From: Flavobacteriaceae bacterium
GTDB lineage: Bacteria; Bacteroidota; Bacteroidia; Flavobacteriales; Flavobacteriaceae
Assembly: GCA_013373105.1 (NCBI GenBank)
Contig: JABXIJ010000009.1
Span: 1-50,887, forward strand
Direction of reading: 5' to 3'
DNA: 50,887 bases
Shown: positions 16,411 to 25,823 of the stretch, piece after piece
Numbering within the stretch: the stretch's first letter is position 1
Layout of the letters: each line of letters begins with the position of its first letter
Position numbers and translations under genes: made by a program
Notes under the pieces: model-generated
Databases searched by the model: none
Told to the model about the DNA's origin: nothing
The model's input: the letters and a program-made list of their open reading frames with translations, nothing else

Positions 16411-19350
16411 TTATTCTTCTAATGTATCACAGTGAAAATCTCTATCTTTTCTTATCATTGGAGGTATGGTTTTACCACCACCAAGTTTTTCTTGTAGCAT
16501 CATATTAATAAGTCTGCTTTTTTCTTGTGTTATAGCTTTACGCTTTTTTAAATCTTCTTGTCTATCAAAAAATACTTTTCCTTCAATTATCGTTTTTTCA
16601 ACTTTTGCATAGATAGACATTGGATAATCTGACCATAAAACAACATCTGCATCTTTACCTTCTTTAATACTACCAACTCTATCATCTATATGTAAAAGTT
16701 TAGCAGGATTAATAGTTACTGTATTCCAAGCATCAATCTCTGATAATCCACCATATTTCATAGTTTTCGCAGCTTCTTGATTTAAACGTCTAGACATTTC
16801 TCTATCATCTGAATTAATAGCAACAGTTACCCCTACATTATGCATTATTGCTGCATTATAAGGAATAGCGTCTATAACTTCGTATTTGTATGCCCACCAA
16901 TCTGAAAAAGTAGAACCACCAACACCATGTTTTGCCATTTTATCAGCAACTTTATAACCTTCTAAAATATGTGTGAAAGTATTGATGTTAAAATCAAATT
17001 TTTCAGCAACTTTCATTAGCATATTAATTTCTGATTGCACATAAGAGTGACAAGAAATGAAACGTTCTTTATTTAGTATTTCTGCTAATACATCTAATTC
17101 GATGTCTTTTCTGTAAGGTTTACCACTTTTTTTAAGAGCATCGTATTCTTTGGCTCTTGTAAAATAGTCTATAAACAATTGTTCAACTCCCATTCTTGTT
17201 TGTGGAAAACGAGTACCATTACTATATCTAGATTGTTTTACATTTTCACCTAAAGCAAATTTTATAAATTTAGGTGTGTTTTCATAAATCATTTCATCTG
17301 CATTCTCTCCCCATTTTAATTTAATGATTGCAGAACGCCCACCAATTGGGTTTGCAGAACCATGTAAAATTTGAGAAGTTGTAGTACCACCAGAAATGTT
17401 TCTGTAGATATTAATATCAGTAGGATCTACAACATCCTCTATTGTTACTTCTGCTGATGAGTTTTGACCTCCTTCATTTATTGCAGAAGCTGCAATATGT
17501 GAGTGCTCATCAATAATACCAGCTGTTAAATGTTTGCCTGTACCATCTATAACTGTTGCTCTTCTAGCACTTAAATTATTGCCAATTTCTGCAATTTTAC
17601 CATCTTTTAAAAGTACATCTGTATTTTTAAGAATACCTGCTTCTTCACTTGTCCATACTGTAACATTTTTAATTAAAATAGTTTCAGTTTTTGGTTGTGA
17701 GAAATTACCAAAACCTAAATTAGGATAACTAACAGGAACAACTTCTACAGTAGACATTTCTTTTTTCTTACGAGATTTTTTATCTTCTTTTCTCATTAGC
17801 ATACTTGCTGTCCACTTAGACTCATTTCCTTCAGTATCAAAAGCTGTACCTTCCATACCATTTGAGTCATTAATCACTTTACCAATCAATCTAGTGTAAC
17901 CAGATTTTTCGTTTAAAGTCATAGAAATCCATTCATTTGAATACGAAAATGTAGATTTAACTTTATCATCACCTTGAGTAATGCTAGCCTTTTGTTTAGC
18001 GCCTGAACCAGTAATTGTTACTTTATAACTTTTGTTATTTACACTTAAAGAATACTCACCTGTAATATCTCTAATGGTCATATCATTAATTACATTCTTT
18101 TGTCCTTGAACCCAGTTTTCATAAAGAGTAGTTGATGAATCAAAAACATCTCCAGAAGTAATTAAAAAGTTAGCTACACTACCTTCTTTTAAATTTCCAA
18201 TTTCTGAATTTCCTATAATAGAAGCTGGTATTGTAGTTAAAGCAGCTAAAGCTTTTTCCTCATCAAAACCATATTTTATAGCTTTTTGTAAGTTTTTATG
18301 AAAAGATTTTACTGATTTTAAACCATGAGTTGTAAGTGCAAAATTAATGTTGTTTTTAGCTAAAACACTTAAGTTAGATGGTTCTTGATTCCACTTACGC
18401 ATATCACGTAAAGAAATTTGTCTTGCTAATAATGGATTTGATACATCAAAAGCATTTGTAAAGTTTACAGGAATAATAAAGCTTGCATTTAAAGCTTTAA
18501 TGTCTGCAATTCTTTCATATTCATCTCCTGCACCAATAATGGTGTATTGAATATTAAATTCATCACCAACTTTATCTGCTCTTGTAGCATCTAACCAGTT
18601 GCCAACTTCAAAAAATTGAACTAAATTTTTATTCTTGTTTAATGCTTCAAGAGCTAAATCTTTATTATTCATATTTCCTTTCGCATACCAATCTGCATCT
18701 AAATAAGTTTGACGTAATAAAGCCATTGCACCCATTCTGGAATTTGGATACGATTGTCTAGATGTTACACTTTTATTAAATGAAAGAAATTGACCTGAAT
18801 TTTCATTAAGTAATCTATAAGCATCTGATGCATTTGGATTTAATGCTATAAGCAAGCCATTTCCACGAATAATACCATCGTGCATGTGTGTATTTACCAC
18901 TCCAAATCCAGCATTAATCATTTCTTTTGCTTTTCTAGAATCGAATTTAAAATCTCCTAAAGGATTTATATCTGGTCTAATATGATCGTTCCAATAATAA
19001 CCACTTCTATTGGCTTCATATTGATCTCCACTTCTATTATTTTTTGGTTTAGCAATACCAAAATCTGAATATAAATCAATAAAAGATGGGTAAATGTTTT
19101 TACCTTCTAAGTCAGTTGTAATTGCATTTTCTGGAATTTTAACTGATCTTCCTACACCTACTACTTTACCATCTTTAATTAGTAAAGTACCTTTTTTAAT
19201 AACGTCTGTTGGTGTTACATAAATTGTAGCGTTTGTAAATGCAAACGTTGTGTTTTTTGTTGTTTTTACACCTTTGTCTGTCGGAAAATAGTCTTGTGCA
19301 TATGAGACTGATAACGACAAGAAAAAGAGTAAGAAAAGTAGTTTTCTCAT
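16411..19350 (-). CDS. exported two-domain amidohydrolase
   Basis: Signal peptide at 1-19 (SVSYAQ). Domain A (about 30-430) has the amidohydrolase fold but carries Y94-S95-D96 where the HxH metal motif should be. A linker with a beta-rich region (430-530) and a basic patch (KKSRKKK) leads to domain B (about 555-960), with intact H616-S-H618, a His in FISCHSYV, FTHI, and INSDDRE holding the metal Asp. Thus only domain B looks catalytic. Length 979 aa is typical of this Bacteroidota family, whose substrate is unknown, perhaps cyclic amides or peptides. It leads an operon with the 431-aa relative. Confidence 0.88.
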   Translation of the reverse strand: MRKLLFLLFFLSLSVSYAQDYFPTDKGVKTTKNTTFAFTNATIYVTPTDVIKKGTLLIKDGKVVGVGRSVKIPENAITTDLEGKNIYPSFIDLYSDFGIAKPKNNRSGDQYEANRSGYYWNDHIRPDINPLGDFKFDSRKAKEMINAGFGVVNTHMHDGIIRGNGLLIALNPNASDAYRLLNENSGQFLSFNKSVTSRQSYPNSRMGAMALLRQTYLDADWYAKGNMNNKDLALEALNKNKNLVQFFEVGNWLDATRADKVGDEFNIQYTIIGAGDEYERIADIKALNASFIIPVNFTNAFDVSNPLLARQISLRDMRKWNQEPSNLSVLAKNNINFALTTHGLKSVKSFHKNLQKAIKYGFDEEKALAALTTIPASIIGNSEIGNLKEGSVANFLITSGDVFDSSTTLYENWVQGQKNVINDMTIRDITGEYSLSVNNKSYKVTITGSGAKQKASITQGDDKVKSTFSYSNEWISMTLNEKSGYTRLIGKVINDSNGMEGTAFDTEGNESKWTASMLMRKEDKKSRKKKEMSTVEVVPVSYPNLGFGNFSQPKTETILIKNVTVWTSEEAGILKNTDVLLKDGKIAEIGNNLSARRATVIDGTGKHLTAGIIDEHSHIAASAINEGGQNSSAEVTIEDVVDPTDINIYRNISGGTTTSQILHGSANPIGGRSAIIKLKWGENADEMIYENTPKFIKFALGENVKQSRYSNGTRFPQTRMGVEQLFIDYFTRAKEYDALKKSGKPYRKDIELDVLAEILNKERFISCHSYVQSEINMLMKVAEKFDFNINTFTHILEGYKVADKMAKHGVGGSTFSDWWAYKYEVIDAIPYNAAIMHNVGVTVAINSDDREMSRRLNQEAAKTMKYGGLSEIDAWNTVTINPAKLLHIDDRVGSIKEGKDADVVLWSDYPMSIYAKVEKTIIEGKVFFDRQEDLKKRKAITQEKSRLINMMLQEKLGGGKTIPPMIRKDRDFHCDTLEE

Positions 19351-19441
19351 GTTAGTTATAATTATTTGAATTGCTTGTAAATTTAGATAGAACCATACTG
19401 CTATAAAGGTATGATTTTCTTTTTAACATAAAATTAATAAA

Positions 19442-20515
19442 TCAATTTACTTGTTTTCTATAGTAGGAAATCAGTAAATCAACAACATAGTTATAGGAGT
19501 CTGTACCTTTTGATTGCTTATTTGCTTTTAAATAAGTATTGTAACCTTTTTTTACTAAAGGTTCAAAAATATTTTTATAACTATTCCAAAACTCATAGCT
19601 ATCATTAAAATCTTGTATAATGCCTTTATTAACTTTTTTCCAAAGTGATTGATATAACTTTGGGTCTCGTTTTCTAACCTCTGCAATACAATACCCAAAT
19701 GCCATTCTATAACTAGCGTATTTAAAGTAAAGATCATTGTTATAATTAGCAGCTAAAAAGCCAATAAAGTTAGCTTCATTTTCTGCTGCATAACCAATTT
19801 GATGTGCCATTTCATGACAAGTTGTTGTAGGATAACTGGTTTTTGGGACTAACTTATTCACATGAGCCTCACCAGTTAAAGGGTTAATGTACCCAGAAGT
19901 ACCATTGTAACTTTGTAACTCACTCATTAATGAATTTTTAATTGAGCTTTGTTTATAATTAAACTGCGGATATTTTATAGCTAAATTATTATAACCATCA
20001 ATTGCTAGCTTATAAAAATCTTTTGAACTATAAGGACTATTTACTTTTATAGAATCGTTATTTGTTATTTTTAGATGAGTTCTATTTAAATTTTCTATGA
20101 TATAATTGGTTACATTCTCAAGTTCAGTATTCGAGTGTTTACGTTGTTCAAAACCAAGGCTTTTAGCAAGAGGTTCTCTATAATAATTCAATCCCCAAAA
20201 GAGGTAAAAACAAAAATAAATTGTGGATGCAAATGCTGTAGCCTTAATTATTTTTTTGATAAAGTCTTTAAATTTATTTTTTATGAGAAGAAATAAAAAT
20301 CGTATAATAATGAAGAGTAAAATACTTAGTAGCATATCACCTATAGAAAATGGAATCCAACCTAATAGTATTCTAAAAAAAGAAGAAATATATGGGTAAA
20401 TACCAATTGAGTAGTATACCTCAATTACATTTGGATGATTTTCAGCTAATCGCATTAAAATCATTTGTACAGGTAAAAATGCAGCTACAACAATATGAGT
20501 TTTATTCCATTTCAT
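19442..20515 (-). CDS. DUF3810 membrane protein with HExxH motif
   Basis: Three membrane segments near the N-terminus (about 7-23, 57-80, 92-110) are followed by a soluble domain. HEMAH at 234-238 and a Glu pair in AAENEANF (245 and 247) form a gluzincin-like zinc peptidase motif. The family (DUF3810) has no established role; a membrane-anchored metallopeptidase is a reasonable inference. It stands alone, divergently from dnaB, and the amidohydrolase operon follows after 91 bases. Confidence 0.85.
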   Translation of the reverse strand: MKWNKTHIVVAAFLPVQMILMRLAENHPNVIEVYYSIGIYPYISSFFRILLGWIPFSIGDMLLSILLFIIIRFLFLLIKNKFKDFIKKIIKATAFASTIYFCFYLFWGLNYYREPLAKSLGFEQRKHSNTELENVTNYIIENLNRTHLKITNNDSIKVNSPYSSKDFYKLAIDGYNNLAIKYPQFNYKQSSIKNSLMSELQSYNGTSGYINPLTGEAHVNKLVPKTSYPTTTCHEMAHQIGYAAENEANFIGFLAANYNNDLYFKYASYRMAFGYCIAEVRKRDPKLYQSLWKKVNKGIIQDFNDSYEFWNSYKNIFEPLVKKGYNTYLKANKQSKGTDSYNYVVDLLISYYRKQVN

Positions 20516-20642
20516 GTAGGGTAAAAATAAGTAATACTTTTAAAAACCATTTACGTTATTAACAACATAATAACATTTTTGTTTACAAAAATTGTTTACA
20601 AATAAATTTTAATGATATTAACTCAAATTACAACTAAAAATA

Positions 20643-20650
20643 TACTTTTG
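20643..20650 (+). promoter_or_regulatory. -7 element touching the dnaB start codon
   Basis: TACTTTTG matches TAnnTTTG, with only four bases between it and the ATG at 20655. A transcript made from it would begin at about the A of the start codon. Confidence 0.5.
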
Positions 20651-20654
20651 TTTC

Positions 20655-22175
20655 ATGGAGAAAACGAATGCACTAGCAGGTAAGAAAATTGATAAAACTA
20701 AAATTATTAGTTTAGAAAAAGGCAAAGTTCCCCCACAGTCATTAGATTTAGAGGAAGCTGTCTTAGGTGCAATGATGATTGATAAAAAAGGAATAGATGA
20801 TGTAATAGATATACTTCATTCAGATGCTTTTTACGATAACAAACATAAAGAAATTTATGCTGTCATCTACGAACTTTTTCAAAATTCACAACCAATAGAT
20901 CTTTTAACAGTTTCTAATTTGTTAAAAAAGAACGGTAAGTTAGAAGCTGTTGGAGGAGACTTCTATTTAATTCGTTTAACACAAAAAGTTGCATCTTCTG
21001 CTCATATAGAGTTTCATGCTAGAATTATACTTCAAAAGTATATTCAGCGAAAATTAATTTCAATTTCTAGTGAAATTATTGAAAGTTCATATGACGAATC
21101 TACAGATGTTTTTGATTTATTAGATGAAGCAGAAGCAAAACTATTTGAAGTTACTCAAGGTAACTTAAAAAAATCATCTGAAGATGCTGGTTCTCTTGTA
21201 AAACAAGCTTTAAAGAAAATTCAAGAAATTGGTAATAAAGAAGGAATGTCAGGTTTGGCTACTGGCTTTACAAAATTAGATGCATTAACATCTGGTTGGC
21301 AACCTTCAGATTTGATTATAATTGCTGCAAGACCAGGTATGGGTAAAACAGCTTTTGTAATTTCAATGGCCAAAAATATGGCAATTGATTTTAACCATGC
21401 AGTTGCTGTTTTTTCATTAGAGATGTCATCTGTACAGTTAATAACAAGAATGATTTCTTCGGAAACTGGTTTAACATCAGAAAAATTAAGAAAAGGAAAC
21501 CTAGAACCACATGAGTGGGAGCAATTAAATGTTAAAGTAAAACGTTTATCTGATGCTCCTATTTTTATAGATGATACACCTTCATTATCAATTTTCGATC
21601 TCAGAGCAAAAGCTAGACGTTTAGTTTCGCAACATAACGTTAAAATAATTGTAATTGATTATTTACAGTTAATGACTGCTGGTGGAAATAATAAAGGAGG
21701 AGGAAACAGAGAACAAGAAATTTCTACAATATCTAGAAACTTAAAAGCTTTAGCAAAAGAATTAAACGTACCTGTTATAGCATTATCTCAGTTGTCTAGA
21801 GCAGTTGAAACAAGAGGAGGTAGTAAAAGACCATTACTTTCAGATTTACGTGAATCTGGTGCAATTGAACAAGATGCAGATATTGTGAGTTTTATTTTTA
21901 GACCCGAATATTATGGAATGACAGAATGGGATGATGATGAACATACACCATGTGAGGGTCAAGGTGAATTTATTGTAGCTAAACACAGAAATGGTGGTTT
22001 AGATAATATTCGCTTAAAATTTACGGGTCATCTTGCAAAATTTTCAGACTTAGAAGAAAGTTTTAGCTCAGAATTTCAATCTGCAATGAATAATCCATTT
22101 GCAAATGATGATTCTCCAGATCATAGAATTGAGCCAAAAGATGCTTTTGGAGACGAAGATGATGTACCTTTTTAA
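20655..22175 (+). CDS. dnaB: replicative DNA helicase DnaB
   Basis: Hexameric 5'-3' helicase that unwinds the replication fork and recruits primase. The N-terminal domain is at about 25-130 (PPQSLDLEEAVLGAMM), followed by the linker helix region. The RecA-like C-terminal domain has Walker A RPGMGKT at 226-232, the Walker B region IIVIDYLQLM and the SDLRESGAIEQDAD motif. No intein is present. At 506 aa it is slightly longer than E. coli DnaB. It has a basic N-terminal extension and an acidic tail (EDDVPF), which may be the binding site for partners. Confidence 0.97.
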   Translation: MEKTNALAGKKIDKTKIISLEKGKVPPQSLDLEEAVLGAMMIDKKGIDDVIDILHSDAFYDNKHKEIYAVIYELFQNSQPIDLLTVSNLLKKNGKLEAVGGDFYLIRLTQKVASSAHIEFHARIILQKYIQRKLISISSEIIESSYDESTDVFDLLDEAEAKLFEVTQGNLKKSSEDAGSLVKQALKKIQEIGNKEGMSGLATGFTKLDALTSGWQPSDLIIIAARPGMGKTAFVISMAKNMAIDFNHAVAVFSLEMSSVQLITRMISSETGLTSEKLRKGNLEPHEWEQLNVKVKRLSDAPIFIDDTPSLSIFDLRAKARRLVSQHNVKIIVIDYLQLMTAGGNNKGGGNREQEISTISRNLKALAKELNVPVIALSQLSRAVETRGGSKRPLLSDLRESGAIEQDADIVSFIFRPEYYGMTEWDDDEHTPCEGQGEFIVAKHRNGGLDNIRLKFTGHLAKFSDLEESFSSEFQSAMNNPFANDDSPDHRIEPKDAFGDEDDVPF

Positions 22176-22203
22176 ATCTTAAATAATTTTTAAAATATAG
22201 ATT

Positions 22204-22235
22204 AATACACAATTACATGCATGTAATTGTGTATT
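22204..22235 (+). terminator. 32-base perfect palindrome after dnaB
   Basis: Bases 22204-22219 are exactly complementary to 22220-22235, giving a hairpin with no unpaired bases except a forced tip of about four. A T-rich tract follows. It lies 28 bases after the dnaB stop and 13 bases before the next start codon. A dnaB terminator is the simplest reading; a protein-binding operator for the downstream gene is the alternative. Confidence 0.55.
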
Positions 22236-22248
22236 TTAGTTTTATTTT

Positions 22249-23508
22249 ATGAGAAAATCAATTTTATTTTTATTTCTTATTTGTACCATTTCTAATTCAT
22301 GGGCATCTTTTATTTACATTCCTATGAATCATGATAACCAAAGAAACCATTTAAAAGCTTATGGTATTGTATACTATTCTTTAGAGATTGGTTTAAAGTC
22401 TAAGTGGTTATTGAATTATGATGGTGGCGCATTTTTTATTGAAAATAACAAAGCAATTGAAAACGAATGTAGAATTAGAGGAGTATCTTATGAAGTTATT
22501 ACAGATGCAAAATCTCAATTAATTTTACAACAAATATCATCACCTTCTTCAAACCAAGAAGCAGTTACTTTAGAAAAAGCACCAAAAATAGCAGTTTATT
22601 CGCCTAAAGATAAAATGCCTTGGGATGATGCTGTAACTATGGTGTTAACCTATGCAGAAATTCCTTTTGATGTGGTATATGATAAAGAAGTATTGGCAGA
22701 TAAACTTTTATTATACGAATGGTTACACTTACATCATGAAGATTTTACAGGACAATATGGTAAGTTTTATGGTTCTTTTAGAACTGCACCTTGGTATATT
22801 CAAGCAAAAAAAGATGCAGAAAAACTTGCTGCTGAATTAGGATATAGCAAAGTTTCAGAGCAAAAGTTAGCAGTAGCAAAAAAAATAAGAGATTATGTAA
22901 TTGGTGGTGGATTTATGTTTGCCATGTGTTCTGCAACAGATAGTTTTGATATTGCTTTATCTGCAGAAGGTGTAGATATTGCAGAAGCTATGTTCGATGG
23001 TGATGCTTCAGATCCTAATTACCAATCAAAAATTAATTATAACAAAACATTCGCATTTACCGACTTTGATTTGGTTAGAAGACCAACAACATACGAGTTT
23101 TCTTCAATAGATATGACAAGAAAACGAAGAATTCCTAAAACTTCAGATTATTTCTCATTAATAGAATTTTCTGCAAAATGGGATCCAGTTCCAACCATGT
23201 TAACACAAAATCATACTATTTTAGTGAAAGGTTTTATGGGACAAACAACATCATTTGACAGAACTACCATAAAGAGTAATGTTTTAGTTTTAGGAGAAAA
23301 TAAAGTAAACAGAGAAGCACGTTATATTCATGGCACAAAAGGTAAAGGAATGTTTACTTTTTATGGAGGTCATGATCCAGAAGATTATACACACAGAGTA
23401 GGTGATCCAAAGACAGAACTTGATTTACATCCCACTTCACCTGGTTATCGATTAATACTTAATAACGTTTTATTTCCAGCAGCTAAAAAGAAAAAACAAA
23501 AGACATAA
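22249..23508 (+). CDS. conserved exported protein often labelled 'asparagine synthetase B'
   Basis: Signal peptide at 1-19 (ISNSWAS), then the conserved start FIYIPMNHDNQRNHLKAYG. Motifs that look most conserved include LLNYDGGAF, APKIAVYSP, LHLHHEDFTGQYGKF, GGGFMFAMCSATDSFDIAL, and HGTKGKGMFTFYGGHDPEDY. Length 419 aa. I recognise it as a Bacteroidota family that databases often name asparagine synthetase B, but there is no N-terminal catalytic Cys, no glutaminase domain and no PP-loop, so that name is not supported. The GGGFMFAMC loop resembles a glutamine-amidotransferase-like or ThuA-like fold. It is probably periplasmic with unknown role. The transketolase gene follows with its own promoter. 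Confidence 0.75.
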   Translation: MRKSILFLFLICTISNSWASFIYIPMNHDNQRNHLKAYGIVYYSLEIGLKSKWLLNYDGGAFFIENNKAIENECRIRGVSYEVITDAKSQLILQQISSPSSNQEAVTLEKAPKIAVYSPKDKMPWDDAVTMVLTYAEIPFDVVYDKEVLADKLLLYEWLHLHHEDFTGQYGKFYGSFRTAPWYIQAKKDAEKLAAELGYSKVSEQKLAVAKKIRDYVIGGGFMFAMCSATDSFDIALSAEGVDIAEAMFDGDASDPNYQSKINYNKTFAFTDFDLVRRPTTYEFSSIDMTRKRRIPKTSDYFSLIEFSAKWDPVPTMLTQNHTILVKGFMGQTTSFDRTTIKSNVLVLGENKVNREARYIHGTKGKGMFTFYGGHDPEDYTHRVGDPKTELDLHPTSPGYRLILNNVLFPAAKKKKQKT

Positions 23509-23568
23509 TTTTGTTAATAATTTTAAAATAATTAAAGTATAAAAACTAAACATTTTAGAAGTCTTTCG

Positions 23569-23576
23569 TATTTTTG
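23569..23576 (+). promoter_or_regulatory. -7 promoter element of the transketolase gene
   Basis: TATTTTTG is an exact TAnnTTTG match 24 bases before the ATG at 23601. Confidence 0.5.
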
Positions 23577-23600
23577 TACTCTAATTTTTATTAAAATAAA

Positions 23601-24446
23601 ATGTCTACTACCCAAGAATTAAAAGACTTTACACAACAAGTAAGAAGAGATATCGTAAGAATGGTACATGCTGTAAACTCAGGTCATCCTGGTGGATCTT
23701 TAGGCTGTGCTGAATTTTTTACTTGTTTATATCAAGAAGTAATGGATTATTCTACAGACTTCACCATGGATGGTATAAACGAAGATGTATTCTTCTTATC
23801 TAATGGTCATATTTCTCCTGTATATTACAGTGTATTAGCACATAGTGGATTTTTTTCAGTATCAGAATTAGCAACTTTTAGACACATAGATTCTCGTTTA
23901 CAAGGTCATCCAACAACACATGAAGGTTTACCAGGTGTAAGAATTGCATCTGGATCTTTAGGTCAAGGAATGTCTGTTGCAATTGGAGCTGCAGAAGCTA
24001 AAAAGCTGAATGGTGATAAAAAGTTAGTGTATACTTTACATGGTGATGGTGAATTACAAGAAGGACAAAATTGGGAAGCTATCATGTATGCATCTGCTAA
24101 AAAGATAGATAATATGATTTGCACTATTGATTTAAATGGTCAGCAAATAGATGGTTCTACTGATGATGTTCTTTTTATGGGTAATGTAAAAGAAAAATTT
24201 GAAGCTTTTGGTTGGGATGTTATAGAAGTTAAAGAAGGTAATGATATTTTGGGCATTTTATCAGGTTTATCTCAAGCTAAATCATTAACAGGTAAAGGAA
24301 AACCAGTTTGTATATTATTACATACAGAAATGGGTAATGGTGTAGATTTTATGATGGGAACACACAAATGGCATGGAGTTGCTCCTAATGATGAACAGTT
24401 AGAATCTGCTTTAGCTCAAAATCCAGAAACTTTAGGAGATTATTAA
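23601..24446 (+). CDS. transketolase, N-terminal subunit
   Basis: This 281-aa protein is the thiamine-diphosphate-binding first half of transketolase of the split (two-gene) type. It shows the SGHPGGSLG motif (about 27-35), the GHPTTHEGLPGV region, and the ThDP motif GDGELQEGQNWEA (about 147-160). Transketolase moves two-carbon units in the pentose phosphate pathway. It needs a C-terminal subunit carrying the pyrimidine-binding and C domains; in relatives that gene normally follows directly, but here a terminator and bshA follow, so the partner must be elsewhere. Confidence 0.93.
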   Translation: MSTTQELKDFTQQVRRDIVRMVHAVNSGHPGGSLGCAEFFTCLYQEVMDYSTDFTMDGINEDVFFLSNGHISPVYYSVLAHSGFFSVSELATFRHIDSRLQGHPTTHEGLPGVRIASGSLGQGMSVAIGAAEAKKLNGDKKLVYTLHGDGELQEGQNWEAIMYASAKKIDNMICTIDLNGQQIDGSTDDVLFMGNVKEKFEAFGWDVIEVKEGNDILGILSGLSQAKSLTGKGKPVCILLHTEMGNGVDFMMGTHKWHGVAPNDEQLESALAQNPETLGDY

Positions 24447-24468
24447 TTCTTAAGTTTGTAAAATATAT

Positions 24469-24497
24469 AAACCTGCATTTTTAAGTGCAGGTTTTTT
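24469..24497 (+). terminator. terminator after the transketolase gene
   Basis: AAACCTGCA (24469-24477) pairs with TGCAGGTTT (24486-24494), with further pairs closing the loop, followed by seven T. Confidence 0.9.
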
Positions 24498-24569
24498 TAT
24501 GAATTCATTTAGATTGAAGTTTAATATTAAACTTATCTTTACAACAACAATATTTTTAAAAAAAATTAA

Positions 24570-25703
24570 ATGAAAATAGGAATTGTTTGTTACCCAACTT
24601 TTGGAGGTAGTGGAGTTGTAGCTACAGAACTAGGTATGGCTTTAGCAGATAATGGTCATGAAGTTCACTTTATAACATACAATCAACCAGTTCGTTTAGA
24701 TTTTTTATCACATAAGTTACATTTTCACAGGGTGTTAATTGAAGAATATCCATTGTTTCAATACCAACCATATGAATTAGCCTTGTCTAGTAAAATGGTA
24801 GAGGTTGTTAGAAAATACTCCTTAGAAGTTTTACATGTACATTATGCAATACCTCATGCTTATGCAGCATATATGGCTAAAAAAATGCTAGAAGAAAAAG
24901 GTATTAAAATTAAGGTAGTTACTACATTACATGGTACAGATATTACTTTAGTGGGTAGTCATCCTACATATAAAACTGCAGTAGAGTTTAGTATAAATAA
25001 CTCAGACGTAGTGACAGCTGTTTCAAACAGTTTGAAAGAAAAAACTAACGAATTATTTAACATTTCAAAAGATATTCATGTAGTTTATAATTTTATTGAT
25101 GTAAAAAAGTACGAAAACACAATTGATGATGAATGCAGTAGAGGAGCACTTGCACATAGAGATGAAAAAATTATTACACACATAAGTAACTTTAGACCTG
25201 TAAAAAGAGTTGAAGATGTTGTGCGTGTTTTTAGTGAAATTCAAAAACAAGTACCTTCTAAACTACTTTTAATTGGAGAAGGACCAGATAGAATAAAAGC
25301 AGAAAAACTAATTAAGGAATTAAACATTAAAAAGAATGTATACTTTTTAGGAAATAGTACAGAAATTGATAGAATTCTATGCTATACAGATTTATTTCTT
25401 TTACCTTCTAGTACTGAAAGTTTTGGTTTAGCAGCCCTTGAAGCTATGGCTGCAAAAACACCTGTAATTTCTACAAATACTGGTGGATTACCAGAAGTAA
25501 ATATTCATGGTAAAACAGGTTATTTAAGTGACTTAGGAGATGTACATGATATGGCTAAAAATGCTATTTCTATTTTGAAAGAAGATGCCACTTTAGAACA
25601 ATTTAAAAGTAACGCTAAAGCACATACTCAGCAATTTTCATTACAAAATATACTACCTGTTTATGAAGATATTTATAAGTCTTGTTATAAAAGTGAAGTA
25701 TAA
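24570..25703 (+). CDS. bshA: bacillithiol biosynthesis glycosyltransferase BshA
   Basis: GT-B glycosyltransferase (GT4) that joins N-acetylglucosamine from UDP-GlcNAc to L-malate, the first step of bacillithiol synthesis. The start MKIGIVCYPTFGGSGVVATELG is the characteristic BshA N-terminus; HGTDITLVG is at about 123-131. The nucleotide-sugar motif ESFGLAALEAMA with its E-x7-E pair lies near 287-298. At 377 aa it is full length. A weak -7-like sequence (TATCTTTA, 24534-24541) lies upstream. Other Bsh enzymes are not in this window. It suggests the organism uses bacillithiol rather than glutathione as its main low-molecular-weight thiol. Confidence 0.93.
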   Translation: MKIGIVCYPTFGGSGVVATELGMALADNGHEVHFITYNQPVRLDFLSHKLHFHRVLIEEYPLFQYQPYELALSSKMVEVVRKYSLEVLHVHYAIPHAYAAYMAKKMLEEKGIKIKVVTTLHGTDITLVGSHPTYKTAVEFSINNSDVVTAVSNSLKEKTNELFNISKDIHVVYNFIDVKKYENTIDDECSRGALAHRDEKIITHISNFRPVKRVEDVVRVFSEIQKQVPSKLLLIGEGPDRIKAEKLIKELNIKKNVYFLGNSTEIDRILCYTDLFLLPSSTESFGLAALEAMAAKTPVISTNTGGLPEVNIHGKTGYLSDLGDVHDMAKNAISILKEDATLEQFKSNAKAHTQQFSLQNILPVYEDIYKSCYKSEV

Positions 25704-25823
25704 ATTTTTAGTTACTTATAATTTTAGTTTTTTATAGGTTTAGTGCTATTATGTATTAATAAACCCATGTACTTCTTAATTTATTTTTTATCTTTCAAGC
25801 CTTTTAAATTTTTAAATGATTAA

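Noticed and set aside
19385..19430. CATAC/GTATG hairpin between the DUF3810 and amidohydrolase genes
   Set aside because: Only about six pairs, with no T-run on the minus strand where transcription runs; not a convincing terminator.
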